Positions 53,457 to 62,001 are shown, numbered from the stretch's first letter. The stretch: 64,000 nucleotides of DNA from DASTFY01 sp963829955 (GCA_963829955.1 CAWHKS010000004.1:124001-188000), one strand, 5' to 3'. Numbers and translations: made by a program. The notes: generated by a model not told the origin, from the letters alone.

Positions 53457-54605
53457 TCAGCCGGCCTCGACCCAGGCGCGGTCCGCCGCCGGATGCTCGG
53501 CCAGCGCGGCGGCCAGCGCGTCGAGGAAGCGGTCGTTGTGGTGGGGCAGGCCGAGCGTCACCCGGATCCCGCTCGGGAACGGCCGTGTCACCACGCCGCG
53601 GCGCTCCATGGCGTCGGCCAGGGCCGCACTCGCCTCCCCCGTCGGCAGCCACAGGAAGTTCCCCTGGCTGTCCGGGAGCGGTCGCCCCCGCCTGCGCAGG
53701 GTCTGGCTGACCCTGTCCCGCTCGGCCACCACCATCGCGGCGCGCCGGGCCACCTCCTCGGATTGCTCCAGCGCGGCCAGGGCAGCGGCCTGCGCGGGCG
53801 CGGAGACCGAGAAGGGCGTGAGGGTGGCGTCGACGGCGCGAACGGTGGTGGGGTCACCGACGACGTAACCGACGCGGAACGCGGCCAGGGCCCAGGCCTT
53901 GGAGAACGTGCGCAGCACGGCCAGGTTCGGTCGCGGCCCGAAGGTGGCCAGGCCGTCCGGGACGTCGGGGTCGCTCACGTACTCCCGGTAGGCCTCGTCC
54001 AGCACCAGCAGTACGTCCGGAGGCAATTCCTCGACCAGCCGCACGAGCGCGGCCCGCCGCAGCGCGGTGCTCGTCGGGTTGTTCGGGTTGGCGATCAGGA
54101 CCGCGCGGGTGCGGGGCGTGACCCGGTTCAGGAGCGCGTCGACGTCTGCCGTCCAGTCCCGCAGCGGCGCCTCGACGACCGTGGCCCCGGCCAGGAGCGT
54201 GAACTGCGGGTAGGCCATGAACGACGGCCACGGGAACAGGACCTCGTCCCCCGGCCCGGCATAGGCCAGGACGAGCTGCTGGAGCATGCCGACCGAGCCG
54301 CAGCCGATGGCGACGTGTTCGGGCTCGACGCCGTGGCGCTCGGCCAGCGTCCGTCGTAGTCGCTCGGCCAGGTGGTCCGGATACGTCCCGGCGACGTCCG
54401 TGGCCGCGGTGACGGCCTCCAGGACACCGGGCAGCGGTCCGAAGGGCGACTCGTTCGATGCCAGCTTGACCGCGTCGTCGAGCCCGTGGGCGGCCATCGT
54501 CTCCTCGGCCGAGCGCCCGGGCTGGTACCTGGGCACGAGGGCCACGCGCTCGTGCGGTGGCGGAGTGACGTCGGCTTTGGGCGCGGCCGGAGCGCGGGAC
54601 GTCAT
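53457..54605 (-). CDS. Histidinol-phosphate/aromatic aminotransferase-like (probably tyrosine or phenylalanine)
   Basis: 382 residues from ATG 54605; the frame extends further, but that part shadows hppD. Class I/II PLP aminotransferase: KLASNESPFGPLPGV, ANPNNPTSTAL, VLDEAYREYV, and RTFSKAWALAAFRVGYVVG with the PLP-binding Lys. The HisC-type arrangement includes the actinobacterial aromatic aminotransferases (Pat), which interconvert aromatic amino acids and 2-oxoacids. Its position between hppD and fahA makes conversion of tyrosine to 4-hydroxyphenylpyruvate likely. No histidine gene is near, so HisC itself is less likely. Confidence 0.85.
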   Translation of the reverse strand: MTSRAPAAPKADVTPPPHERVALVPRYQPGRSAEETMAAHGLDDAVKLASNESPFGPLPGVLEAVTAATDVAGTYPDHLAERLRRTLAERHGVEPEHVAIGCGSVGMLQQLVLAYAGPGDEVLFPWPSFMAYPQFTLLAGATVVEAPLRDWTADVDALLNRVTPRTRAVLIANPNNPTSTALRRAALVRLVEELPPDVLLVLDEAYREYVSDPDVPDGLATFGPRPNLAVLRTFSKAWALAAFRVGYVVGDPTTVRAVDATLTPFSVSAPAQAAALAALEQSEEVARRAAMVVAERDRVSQTLRRRGRPLPDSQGNFLWLPTGEASAALADAMERRGVVTRPFPSGIRVTLGLPHHNDRFLDALAAALAEHPAADRAWVEAG

Positions 54606-54649
54606 GGGTAAAGGATCACACAGGCGAGCGGGAGGTCCAGAGGTGAGAC

Positions 54650-55789
54650 TCAGAGGTTGCCGCGCCGCTCCTGGTCGCGCTCGATGGCCTCGAACAGCGC
54701 CTTGAAGTTCCCCTCGCCGAAGCCCTTCGCGCCGTGGCGCTCGATGATCTCGAAGAACACCGTGGGACGGTCCGTGATGGTCTCGGTGAAGATCTGCAGC
54801 AGATACCCGTCGAAGTCCTTGTCGGCGAGGATGTTGAGCCGCTGCAGCTCGGCCCACGGCAGGTCGAACTCCGCCAGTCGCTCGCGGGCCTCGTCGTAAT
54901 ACGTGTCGGGCACGGTCATGAACCGCACGCCGCGGTCGCGCAGTGCCTGGACGGTGCTCACGATGTCGTCGGTCCTGAGCGCGATGTGCTGCACGCCGGG
55001 TCCGTCGTAGGTCTCGACGTACTCCTGGATCTGGCTCTTCTTCTTGCCGTCGGCCGGCTCGTTGATGGGCATGACGATCTTCGAGCCGTCCCACACGACC
55101 GTCGACATGAGGGCCGAGTACTCGGTGGCGATCTGGTTGTCGTCGAAGTGGACGAGCTGCCCGAAGCCGAGCACGTCGGCGTAGAAGCGCACCCAGTCGT
55201 CCAGCTTGCCCTTCTCGACGTTGCCGACGACGTGGTCGATCCGCTGCAGCCCGACCTCCGGGCCCACCGGCGTGGGGGGCAGGTTCTCCGTGCCGTAACC
55301 GGGCTCGAGCACGGCGCTGCGGTAGCGGGCGCGGCTCACGAACGTGTGCACCGTCTCGCCGTAGGTGCCGATCTGGGCGAGCTCCAACGTGCCGTGCTCG
55401 TCGGCCTCGGTCCACGGCGGCCGCACGCTGCGGGCGCCGCGGGTCATCGCAGCCTCGTACACGGCCGTTGCATCGTCAACCAACCACGCGAGGTCGTGGA
55501 CGCCGTCCCCGTGCCGGCGGACGTGCTCGGCGATGGGGGACGTGGCCTCGAGCGCGCCGCTGACCACGAAGCGGATATCCCCCTGCTCGAGGACGTAGCT
55601 GGCCTTGTCCCGGACTCCCGTCTCGGGGCCGGCGTAGGCCGTGCAACGGAACCCGAAGGCGCTCATGAAGAACCCGGCAGTGGTGCGGGCGTTCCCCACC
55701 CAGAACTCGATGCAGTCCCAGCCGCGCAGGCGCCCGGCGGGGAGGGTGTCGGAGGCGCCAGTGTGTTCGATTGTCGTCATGACGGCCAT
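54650..55789 (-). CDS. hppD: 4-hydroxyphenylpyruvate dioxygenase
   Basis: 379 residues from ATG 55789; a second ATG at 55780 is possible. The two-domain vicinal-oxygen-chelate enzyme: iron ligands His186 (RIDHVVGN), His268 (VQHIALRTDDI) and Glu347 (FFEIIERHG). GLQRIDHVV and FDGYLLQIFTETI flank the active site. It makes homogentisate from 4-hydroxyphenylpyruvate. It leads the minus-strand catabolic run and faces an Lrp-family regulator across 84 nt. Confidence 0.97.
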   Translation of the reverse strand: MAVMTTIEHTGASDTLPAGRLRGWDCIEFWVGNARTTAGFFMSAFGFRCTAYAGPETGVRDKASYVLEQGDIRFVVSGALEATSPIAEHVRRHGDGVHDLAWLVDDATAVYEAAMTRGARSVRPPWTEADEHGTLELAQIGTYGETVHTFVSRARYRSAVLEPGYGTENLPPTPVGPEVGLQRIDHVVGNVEKGKLDDWVRFYADVLGFGQLVHFDDNQIATEYSALMSTVVWDGSKIVMPINEPADGKKKSQIQEYVETYDGPGVQHIALRTDDIVSTVQALRDRGVRFMTVPDTYYDEARERLAEFDLPWAELQRLNILADKDFDGYLLQIFTETITDRPTVFFEIIERHGAKGFGEGNFKALFEAIERDQERRGNL

Positions 55790-55873
55790 GAGACCTGAAC
55801 GGGGGGCGAGTGGTCAAACGACCGTGCGCTGGTTGCACAATATGCCGATCCGAACGGCCTAGAATCTGACAGA
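55790..55873. promoter_or_regulatory. Divergent hppD / Lrp-family promoter region
   Basis: 84 nt between the two starts. On the plus strand TAGAAT (55860-55865) stands 8 nt before ATG 55874. A locally A/T-rich segment, ttgcacaatatgc, near 55833-55845 is the likely operator or the hppD -10 region (TATTGT on the minus strand). Shared control by the Lrp protein is expected from the layout. Confidence 0.5.
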
Positions 55874-56347
55874 ATGCCCAGACGCATGGATGATCTGGAC
55901 CGCCGCCTCGTCGCCGCGCTGCCCGGCGTGACCCGTCCGGGCGTGCTCGAGCTCTCGCGGCGGTTGGGGATCGCCCGGGGGACGGTCCAGGCCCGGCTCG
56001 ACCGGCTGCAGGCGGGGGGCGTCCTGGCCGGGTTCGGGCCCTACCTCGACCTCCGGGCCCTCGGCTTCAGCGTGCTGGCGTTCACGACCCTCGAGATCGC
56101 GCAGGGCCAGGAGACGGCGGTGATCGACTCGCTCGCCCGCATCCCCGAGGTCATCGAGGTGCACAAGACGACCGGCCCTGGCGACCTGCTGTGCCGGATC
56201 GTCGCCCGCACGAACGAGCACCTGCACGACGTGCTGGAACAGGTCCTGGCGACTCCGGGTATCACCCGAACGACCTCGGCGCTGGCGCTGGCCAGCCCCG
56301 TCCAGCGGCCGCTGGCCTACGCGCTCCCCGTGGAGCTCCTCGGCTAG
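55874..56347 (+). CDS. Lrp/AsnC-family transcriptional regulator
   Basis: 157 residues from ATG 55874. Helix-turn-helix LDRRLVAALPGVTRPGVLEL and RLGIARGTVQARLDRLQ, then the RAM ligand-binding domain: FTTLEIAQGQETAVID, IPEVIEVHKTTGPGDLLCRI. Such proteins sense amino acids and control nearby metabolic genes. Divergent from hppD, it is the probable regulator of the aromatic amino acid genes, with tyrosine or phenylalanine as effector; this is inference. Its last 4 nt overlap the end of the DsbA-like gene. Confidence 0.88.
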   Translation: MPRRMDDLDRRLVAALPGVTRPGVLELSRRLGIARGTVQARLDRLQAGGVLAGFGPYLDLRALGFSVLAFTTLEIAQGQETAVIDSLARIPEVIEVHKTTGPGDLLCRIVARTNEHLHDVLEQVLATPGITRTTSALALASPVQRPLAYALPVELLG

Positions 56348-56985
56348 CCGAAGGCGGGACGATCGCGGGCCGACCGCTTGATCTCCGCGAACCCGGGCGT
56401 GCGAGCGAGGAGCTCGAAGGCGTCCCAGATCCGCAACGCCTCCTCGCCCCGCGGGATGCGGGCGATGACCGGCCCGAAGAAGCTCACCTCGTCGTCCGCA
56501 CCCGGCGAGAAGGTGATGATGGGCGTGCCGACGTCCTTGCCGGTCCGGGCCAGCGCCGCCTCGGTCTCCTCGTGCAGCACGACGTCGTAGCCCTCGTCCT
56601 CGCCCGCCTCCACGAGACTGGGGGGCAGGCCGGTGGCGGCGAGGGCGTCCTCGATCAGGCGGTAGTCACCCTCCCGGATCTCCAGCGCCCGCCGGGCCGT
56701 GTGGAGCTGATCGCCGAAGGCGGTGTACGTCGCGGCCACCGCGTCGTTGCCTCCGTGCTCGCGCGCGGCCGCGGCGATCCGCAACATGCGCCGCCCGCCG
56801 CCGTGGGCGTTGACGTAGCCCGGTGGGAACTCGCGGTCGTAGTCCTTCTCCTCGTTGACCATGCGCAGCGAGATGAAGCGCCACTCCACCGAGAGGTCGC
56901 GCTGGCCGGCCACCTCGACCGTGAGGCGACTCGTGATCCACGCCCACGGGCAGATGGGGTCGAAGAAGAACTCCAGGTCGGCCAT
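56344..56985 (-). CDS. DsbA-fold oxidoreductase related to mycobacterial Rv2466c
   Basis: 213 residues from ATG 56985. FFFDPICPWAWITSRLTVEV, then EWRFISLRMVNEEKDYD, DVGTPIITF and FFGPVIARIPRGEEALRIWD match the Rv2466c group (mycothiol-dependent nitroreductase/disulfide protein) closely. The active-site motif here is CPWA, so the second cysteine is absent and a monothiol mechanism is expected. The fold also covers GST-kappa and hydroxychromene-carboxylate isomerases. It is convergent with the Lrp gene. Which reaction it carries out cannot be read from the sequence. Confidence 0.82.
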   Translation of the reverse strand: MADLEFFFDPICPWAWITSRLTVEVAGQRDLSVEWRFISLRMVNEEKDYDREFPPGYVNAHGGGRRMLRIAAAAREHGGNDAVAATYTAFGDQLHTARRALEIREGDYRLIEDALAATGLPPSLVEAGEDEGYDVVLHEETEAALARTGKDVGTPIITFSPGADDEVSFFGPVIARIPRGEEALRIWDAFELLARTPGFAEIKRSARDRPAFG

Positions 56986-56991
56986 GGCGGC

Positions 56992-56997
56992 AACCTA
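56992..56997 (-). promoter_or_regulatory. Putative -10 hexamer TAGGTT for the DsbA-like gene
   Basis: On the minus strand TAGGTT ends 6 nt before ATG 56985; no ribosome binding site intervenes. Confidence 0.4.
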
Positions 56998-57011
56998 ACC
57001 GGCGCCTCCGC

Positions 57012-57944
57012 TCACGTGAGCTGTGGCACCACCTCGGCGGCGACGAACTCGAGGTGTTCGAGATCGCTCAGGTCGAGCACCTGGAGGTACAGGCGCTCAG
57101 CCCCGGCGTCCCTCCAGCTGGTCAGCGTGGCGACGACCTGGTCGACCGTCCCGGCCGCGCCGTTCTCACGCAGCTCCGCGGGTTCGCGGCCGATGGCGGT
57201 GGCGCGGCGCTCGAACTCGCGTTCGTCAACGCCGCAGCACAGCACGAGCGCGGCGGAGTAGGTGAGGGAGGCGGGATCGCGCTCGACCGCCTCGCAGGCC
57301 GCCCGCACCCTGGCCGTCTGCTCGATGAACTCCTCCAGCGGCGGGAAGGCCAGGTTGAACTCGTCGGCGTACGTGGCGGCCAGCCGGGGCGTGCGGGCCG
57401 GTCCATGACCTCCGACGATGACCGGCGGCCGCGGCTGCTGGAGCGGCTTCGGGAGGGCGGGGGAGTCCGTGACCTCGTAATGGCGGCCGGTGAAGCCGAA
57501 GCGCTCGCCGGCCGGGGTCGCCCACAGCCCGGTGATGATGGCGAGCTGCTCCTCCAGCCGCTCGAAGCGTTCCCCGAGCGGCGGGAACGGGATGGCGTAG
57601 GCGCGGTGCTCGGCCTCGTACCAGCCCGCCCCGAGTCCCAGCTCGACCCGACCGCCGCTCATGTGGTCGACCTCGGCGACGCTGATGGCCAGCGGCCCGG
57701 GCAGACGGAACGTGCCCGACGTGACCAGCGTGCCCAGGCGGAGGCGCGACGTGTCGCGGGCGAGCCCGGCGAGGGTGATCCAGGCGTCGGTGGGGCCAGG
57801 CAGGCCGTCACCGCCGCCCATCACCAGGTAGTGGTCGGACCGGAAGAAGGCGTCGAAGTCGAGCCGCTCCGCTGTGCGGGCCACCGCCAGGAGGTCGTCG
57901 TAGCTGGCGCCCTGCTGGGGTTCGGTGAAGATTCGCAGTTGCAC
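57012..57944 (-). CDS. LLM-class (luciferase-like, F420-type) oxidoreductase
   Basis: 310 residues from GTG 57944. LRIFTEPQQGASYDDLLAVA opens the barrel, FFRSDHYLVM is the cofactor-proximal strand, and RLRLGTLVTSGTFRLPGPLA with GRVELGLGAGWYEAEHRAYA follow. This layout is typical of F420-dependent reductases and dehydrogenases of actinobacteria rather than true luciferases. Substrate unknown. The gene has its own TACGGT promoter signature, and divergent pyrE begins 70 nt away. Confidence 0.85.
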   Translation of the reverse strand: MQLRIFTEPQQGASYDDLLAVARTAERLDFDAFFRSDHYLVMGGGDGLPGPTDAWITLAGLARDTSRLRLGTLVTSGTFRLPGPLAISVAEVDHMSGGRVELGLGAGWYEAEHRAYAIPFPPLGERFERLEEQLAIITGLWATPAGERFGFTGRHYEVTDSPALPKPLQQPRPPVIVGGHGPARTPRLAATYADEFNLAFPPLEEFIEQTARVRAACEAVERDPASLTYSAALVLCCGVDEREFERRATAIGREPAELRENGAAGTVDQVVATLTSWRDAGAERLYLQVLDLSDLEHLEFVAAEVVPQLT

Positions 57945-57951
57945 GCCCGTG

Positions 57952-57957
57952 ACCGTA
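57952..57957 (-). promoter_or_regulatory. Putative -10 hexamer TACGGT for the LLM oxidoreductase
   Basis: Minus strand TACGGT, 7 nt, GTG 57944. It identifies the GTG as the start, although no other marker is present. Confidence 0.5.
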
Positions 57958-57999
57958 TACAGGCCCGGCCAAGACGGGCCCAGCTGCCCTCGTCGCTAC

Positions 58000-58005
58000 T
58001 ACGGT
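58000..58005 (+). promoter_or_regulatory. Putative -10 hexamer TACGGT for pyrE
   Basis: TACGGT, 9 nt, ATG 58015. The spacing is two bases longer than in the other copies, which may leave a leader of about two nucleotides. Confidence 0.45.
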
Positions 58006-58014
58006 CGCCGTCCG

Positions 58015-58560
58015 ATGGACCGGGAGGCGTTGCGGCAGCACGTGCTGGAGCACAGCGTCCGACGGGGTGAGTTCACGCTGAAGTCCGGCCAGCGCAGCAC
58101 CTGGTTCCTCGACACCAAGCAGACGGCCTGCCGCCCGGAAGGCATCCTGCTGGTGGCGAACGCCGCGCTCCCGCTGCTGCCCGCGGAGGCCACGGCCATC
58201 GGAGGATTGACGATGGGGGCCGATCCGGTGGCGTTCGGGATCGCCGCGGTCGCGGCCACCCGCGGCCGGCCGCTGCGCAGCTTCAGCGTCCGCAAGGAGG
58301 CCAAGGACCACGGTGTGACCGGTCGCCTGGCCGGCGCGCTGGAGCCCGGCGACAAGGTCGTGATCACCGAGGACACGGTCACGAGGGGAAGCTCGATCAT
58401 GGAGGCGGTCGACGCCGTGCAGGCCTTCGGCGCCGAGCCGGTGGCGATCCTCGTCATCGTGGACCGCGGGGGGACCTGCGGCGAGCTGGCCGCGGCGCGA
58501 GGCATCCCGTTCCTGCCTCTGCTGACGGCCGAGGACCTCGGGTTCGGGTACGGCACCTGA
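58015..58560 (+). CDS. pyrE: Orotate phosphoribosyltransferase
   Basis: 181 residues from ATG 58015; the longer frame from 57925 is not supported. GEFTLKSGQRSTWFLDTKQT is the N-terminal signature, VRKEAKDHGVTGRL the flexible loop, and VVITEDTVTRGSSIMEAVDA the PRPP-binding motif. It forms OMP from orotate and PRPP in pyrimidine synthesis. Other pyr genes are not in the window. The HAD gene follows 5 nt later and may form an operon with it. Confidence 0.95.
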   Translation: MDREALRQHVLEHSVRRGEFTLKSGQRSTWFLDTKQTACRPEGILLVANAALPLLPAEATAIGGLTMGADPVAFGIAAVAATRGRPLRSFSVRKEAKDHGVTGRLAGALEPGDKVVITEDTVTRGSSIMEAVDAVQAFGAEPVAILVIVDRGGTCGELAAARGIPFLPLLTAEDLGFGYGT

Positions 58561-58565
58561 CGGCG

Positions 58566-59282
58566 ATGTCAGCGATCCGGGCGATCACCTTCGACTACTG
58601 GAACACCATCGTGCGCGCCGACGCCGATCAAGGGTCATACCGGGTACGGGCGTGGCGCGAGGAGTACCTGCAGATCGGGCACGACGTCGACGAGGAGATC
58701 ATCCGCACGGCCTTCCGCACGGTTTGGGACGAACACCACTCGTCGTGGCTCCGCAACGAGCAGTACCTCGGGACGCGAGCGGGCGACGCCGCCATCGATC
58801 TCGTGGCCCTGCCGGTGAATGCGGCCACGAGGACGAGGCTGGTCGAGCGGTTCCTCACCGCCGGGGAGGAGGCCGGGTTCACCCTGTGCGACGGCGTCGA
58901 CCTCGCCCTCGAGGAGCTGCGCGGGCGGGGGGTCCGCCTCGGGATCATCTGCGATGTGGGCTTGACGCCCTCGACGGGCCTGCGGCGCATGCTGGCCCGC
59001 TTCGGTCTGCTGGAACACTTCGAGGGGTGGTCGTTCTCCGACGACGTGGGGTGGTACAAGCCCGCGCCCGAGATCTTCGGGCACACGCTCGACTACCTCG
59101 CGGCTCCCCCGGACGCGGTCGCCCACGTGGGTGACCTGCGGCGCACCGACGTGGCAGGGGCCCGGGCGATGGGGATGACCGCCGTCCGCTACCGGGGCGC
59201 CAACGACGACGACAGCCCCGGACCGGAGGGCGACCACGTCCTGGATGACCACGCTGTGTTGATGGACGCTCTCGCTCTGTGA
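58566..59282 (+). CDS. HAD-superfamily hydrolase
   Basis: 238 residues from ATG 58566. ITFDYWNTIVRAD is motif I; the second position is Trp rather than Asp, as in the sub-group with F-D-x-W-x-T. The other motifs are LGIICDVGLTPS (II), YKPAPEIFGHTLDYL (III) and VAHVGDLRRTDVAGARAMGM (IV). The cap is helical and inserted after motif I. Role is likely dephosphorylation of a small metabolite. The alternative, given the changed Asp, is a reaction that does not need acid catalysis by that residue. Confidence 0.82.
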   Translation: MSAIRAITFDYWNTIVRADADQGSYRVRAWREEYLQIGHDVDEEIIRTAFRTVWDEHHSSWLRNEQYLGTRAGDAAIDLVALPVNAATRTRLVERFLTAGEEAGFTLCDGVDLALEELRGRGVRLGIICDVGLTPSTGLRRMLARFGLLEHFEGWSFSDDVGWYKPAPEIFGHTLDYLAAPPDAVAHVGDLRRTDVAGARAMGMTAVRYRGANDDDSPGPEGDHVLDDHAVLMDALAL

Positions 59283-59401
59283 GGGTGCACCCGGCTTGGT
59301 CGGCGATGCCGGGCCGCCGGGCGGGATCGGAACGTGCCCTGAAGGTGCGTCATGACCTACGCTGCCGCGCCGTCACCCAGCGGGCGCGGAAGGAGACGGG
59401 A

Positions 59402-60229
59402 GTGGCCAGGTCACTGGCGCTCCGGGCCCTCGCCGGGGCCGGAGCCTTCGCAGCGTCCATGGCGCTGGGCACCGGCTGGGCCAGCGCGGCGCCGGCCGCG
59501 GACGCTGGCACCGTCTCCTCGCGGACCTTCTCCACGCCGGCCCAGGCACCGGGCCAGTCGTGGTGCGACTTCCTCGCGTGGCTCTACGGCTGGGACGTCT
59601 GCGGCGGCAACAACGGCGGGGGCGGCGGCGGTCCCGGCAACGGCGGGGGCAACGGGCCAGGGGGCCCGCCCACGACCGTCGCGCCGGCGCCCACCACCCC
59701 GACCACCGCGCCGCCCGTGACGGTCAGCCCCGGTGTCCCGGTGGCCACGCTGCCACCGGCCACGTTGCCGCCCCCCACGCCGCCCCCGGCAACCACAGCT
59801 CCTCCGGCCACACAGCCTCCGGCCCCGCCGCCGCCGACCGCGGCGGCCGCTGCCGCGGAGCAGGCGCCGTCGACGGCTGCGCGCACCACCCCGACCAACC
59901 CCACCACCGCGGCGGCGACCACGGCGGCCACGACCGCGGCCACGGCTCCTGCGACGCAGGCCGTGCGGACGGGTGGCCTCGTCGAGGCCGAGGTCCTCGC
60001 GCAGCCCGCCATCGATGTGCCGCGGGACGTCGTGCCCGAGCCTCGGCGGACGGATCGTTCGCTCATCCGCTCGGTCATCGACACGACGTCCGGTCCGATC
60101 GGCCGCCGTGTCGTCGCGCTGGCCGGTGTCCTCCTTGCCGTGGCGGTAGGGATCCTCGCGGCGACCATCGACGATCGGACGCAGTTGGTGCGGCGCATCC
60201 AGGAGCGTCGCCACGTCGACGAGCACTGA
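59402..60229 (+). CDS. Secreted Pro/Thr/Ala-rich protein with a C-terminal membrane anchor
   Basis: 275 residues from GTG 59402, directly after AAGGAGACGGGA. Signal peptide with core ALAGAGAFAASMALGTGWA and cleavage near ASAAPA. A small motif with two cysteines (SWCDFLAWLYGWDVCGGNN) precedes a Gly/Asn-rich stretch, a long low-complexity Pro/Thr/Ala region (about residues 90-190), a short basic/acidic region and a membrane helix (VVALAGVLLAVAVGILAA) with a charged cytoplasmic tail. There is no LPxTG. Function unknown; the form is that of a surface stalk protein, and the paired cysteines could hold a small loop. Confidence 0.7.
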   Translation: MARSLALRALAGAGAFAASMALGTGWASAAPAADAGTVSSRTFSTPAQAPGQSWCDFLAWLYGWDVCGGNNGGGGGGPGNGGGNGPGGPPTTVAPAPTTPTTAPPVTVSPGVPVATLPPATLPPPTPPPATTAPPATQPPAPPPPTAAAAAAEQAPSTAARTTPTNPTTAAATTAATTAATAPATQAVRTGGLVEAEVLAQPAIDVPRDVVPEPRRTDRSLIRSVIDTTSGPIGRRVVALAGVLLAVAVGILAATIDDRTQLVRRIQERRHVDEH

Positions 60230-60235
60230 GCGCCG

Positions 60236-61876
60236 TCAGAGGGGCGCGGTTGTCCCCTGATCACTGGGTTGGGTGGTCGGGAGCCGGCGCGAGGACCAGA
60301 GCGCGAGAAAGGTGATGAGCGCCAAGACCGCCAGCGCGGCGCGCAGGCCTTCGATGCGGGCCGTGGCGTTTTCCTCGACGACGGCATCGGCGGTGGCCTG
60401 ATCCACCCCGGCCGCGGCCAGCCCGTCCTCGAGCTGCGCATCGGACACGAACGGGATGCCGCTGGACAGCTCGACCTCGGCGCGTGATGACAGCTCGTCG
60501 CTGACCGCGGGGTCGCTGTCCAGCCCGGTGAGGAAGGTGGTCGTCAACACCGAGATGAGCACGGCCCCGGTCAGCGCCGTTGCGATCGACGCGCCCAGGT
60601 TGGTGACCGTGTTCTGCAGGCCGCCGACCTCGCCGCTCTGCTCGTCGGGCACGGCCGACACCGTGACGGCACCGAGTTGTGACGCGAGGGCCCCGACGCC
60701 GAGCCCGGCCAGCAGCATCGGCCACGTGACGATCTCGGGGCCGGCGCCCATGTCCAGCAGGGCGATCATGACCACGATGCCGAGGAGCAGGGCGACGAAT
60801 CCGAGCTGCACCACCCGGCGGGGCGAGGCGTGGGGGAACAGCTTCGGGATGCCGACCGCGGCGAGCAGCAGCGTGACCGACAGCGGCAGGAGCCGGACAC
60901 CGGTAGCGATGGCGGACAGACCGAGCGCGACCGACAGGAACAGCGGGACCACGAAGAACAGACCGGCCTGGAGCAGGAACTGGAAGAAGAACGCGGTCAG
61001 CCCGCCCTGCAACTGCGTGTTCCTCAGCATGGCGGGATCGATGAGCGCGGCGCGCTGGTGATCTACGCGGTACCGCTCCCAGCGGAGGAACCCGACGATC
61101 ACGGCACAGCCCAACAGGATCAGCCAGACCACCGGCGAGAGGCCGAGCCACACGGGCGCCTCCGCCTTCGGCCGCACGAAACCCCACGTGCCGGACCGGA
61201 GGACCCCGTAGACGAACAGCCCGAGCCCGACGGCCGACAGCAGCGTCCCGATCAGATCCAGCTTGGCCTCGGGGTCAGCCGGGGTGTCGGCGATGCGGCG
61301 GGTCATCACCAGGATGACGAGGACGACCAGCACCTCGCCGGCGAAGACCAGCCGCCAGGAGAGGTACGTGGTGAAGAACCCCCCGATGAGCGGTCCGGCG
61401 GCGACCGCCATCGCGCCCGCCGACGCCACCAGCCCGTACGCGCGGGGTCGTTCCGACGGTCCGAAGTTCGATGCCACGAGGGCGACGATGGCGGGCATGA
61501 TCAGCGCCGCTCCCACACCCTCGAGGAAGGACCACCCGAGGATCAGCACCGCGAGGTTGGGTGCGATCGCCGTTGTGAAGGAGCCGCACCCGTAGATGAC
61601 GCAGCCGATGGCGAAGGCGCGCTTGCGGCCGAGGATCTGCCCCAGCCGGCCGCCCGTGATCATGAGGGTCGCCATCACCAGCGTGTAGAGCGTGATGGCG
61701 GTCTGGATGCCGGTGACGGTGGTGTTGACGTCCTCGGCCACGGTGGCGATGGAAACGTTCATCACCGAGCTGTCCAGCGTCATCAGGAACTGCCCGGACG
61801 CCAGCGTCAGCAGGATGGCGCTCGACGCGCCGGCCGCGACCGCGCCGGCCGCCCGCTCCTCTCCCATGGCCGCCAT
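60236..61876 (-). CDS. MFS transporter, DHA2 family (14 membrane segments)
   Basis: 546 residues from ATG 61876; an ATG at 61867 is also possible. SGQFLMTLDSSVMNVSIATV is the DHA2 motif C-like start (LD-x-S-VMNVA), TLYTLVMATLMITGGRLGQI and GRKRAFAIGC form motif A, and PLIGGFFTTYLSWRLVF motif C. About 14 hydrophobic segments are seen, with an insert of about 80 hydrophilic residues before the last one. Proton-driven multidrug exporters of the EmrB/QacA type have this form. No TetR-type repressor is adjacent. It ends 6 nt from the convergent stalk gene. Confidence 0.88.
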   Translation of the reverse strand: MAAMGEERAAGAVAAGASSAILLTLASGQFLMTLDSSVMNVSIATVAEDVNTTVTGIQTAITLYTLVMATLMITGGRLGQILGRKRAFAIGCVIYGCGSFTTAIAPNLAVLILGWSFLEGVGAALIMPAIVALVASNFGPSERPRAYGLVASAGAMAVAAGPLIGGFFTTYLSWRLVFAGEVLVVLVILVMTRRIADTPADPEAKLDLIGTLLSAVGLGLFVYGVLRSGTWGFVRPKAEAPVWLGLSPVVWLILLGCAVIVGFLRWERYRVDHQRAALIDPAMLRNTQLQGGLTAFFFQFLLQAGLFFVVPLFLSVALGLSAIATGVRLLPLSVTLLLAAVGIPKLFPHASPRRVVQLGFVALLLGIVVMIALLDMGAGPEIVTWPMLLAGLGVGALASQLGAVTVSAVPDEQSGEVGGLQNTVTNLGASIATALTGAVLISVLTTTFLTGLDSDPAVSDELSSRAEVELSSGIPFVSDAQLEDGLAAAGVDQATADAVVEENATARIEGLRAALAVLALITFLALWSSRRLPTTQPSDQGTTAPL

Positions 61877-61895
61877 CAGAGCACACGGAATGCGC

Positions 61896-61971
61896 TGGTG
61901 GTCGGGACCGGCGTCGATCCGGTGACCTTCCGCTTTTCAGGCGGACGCTCTGCCGACTGAGCTACCCGACC
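61896..61971 (-). tRNA. tRNA-Phe (anticodon GAA)
   Basis: 76 nt with encoded CCA. Acceptor GGTCGGG/CCCGACC, D stem GCTC/GAGC, anticodon stem TCCGC/GCGGA around CTGAAAA, T stem ACCGG/CCGGT. The T loop reads ATCGACG, so position 54 is A instead of T. It is last in a three-tRNA cluster, 20 nt before the MFS gene start. Confidence 0.95.
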
Positions 61972-62001
61972 GTGCCCCGCCCGGGCGCTTGCTCGGACGA
62001 G

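Noticed and set aside
53457..55415. A single 652-codon frame covering the aminotransferase and part of hppD
   Set aside because: The upstream third is the wrong-frame image of hppD; the aminotransferase starts at ATG 54605.
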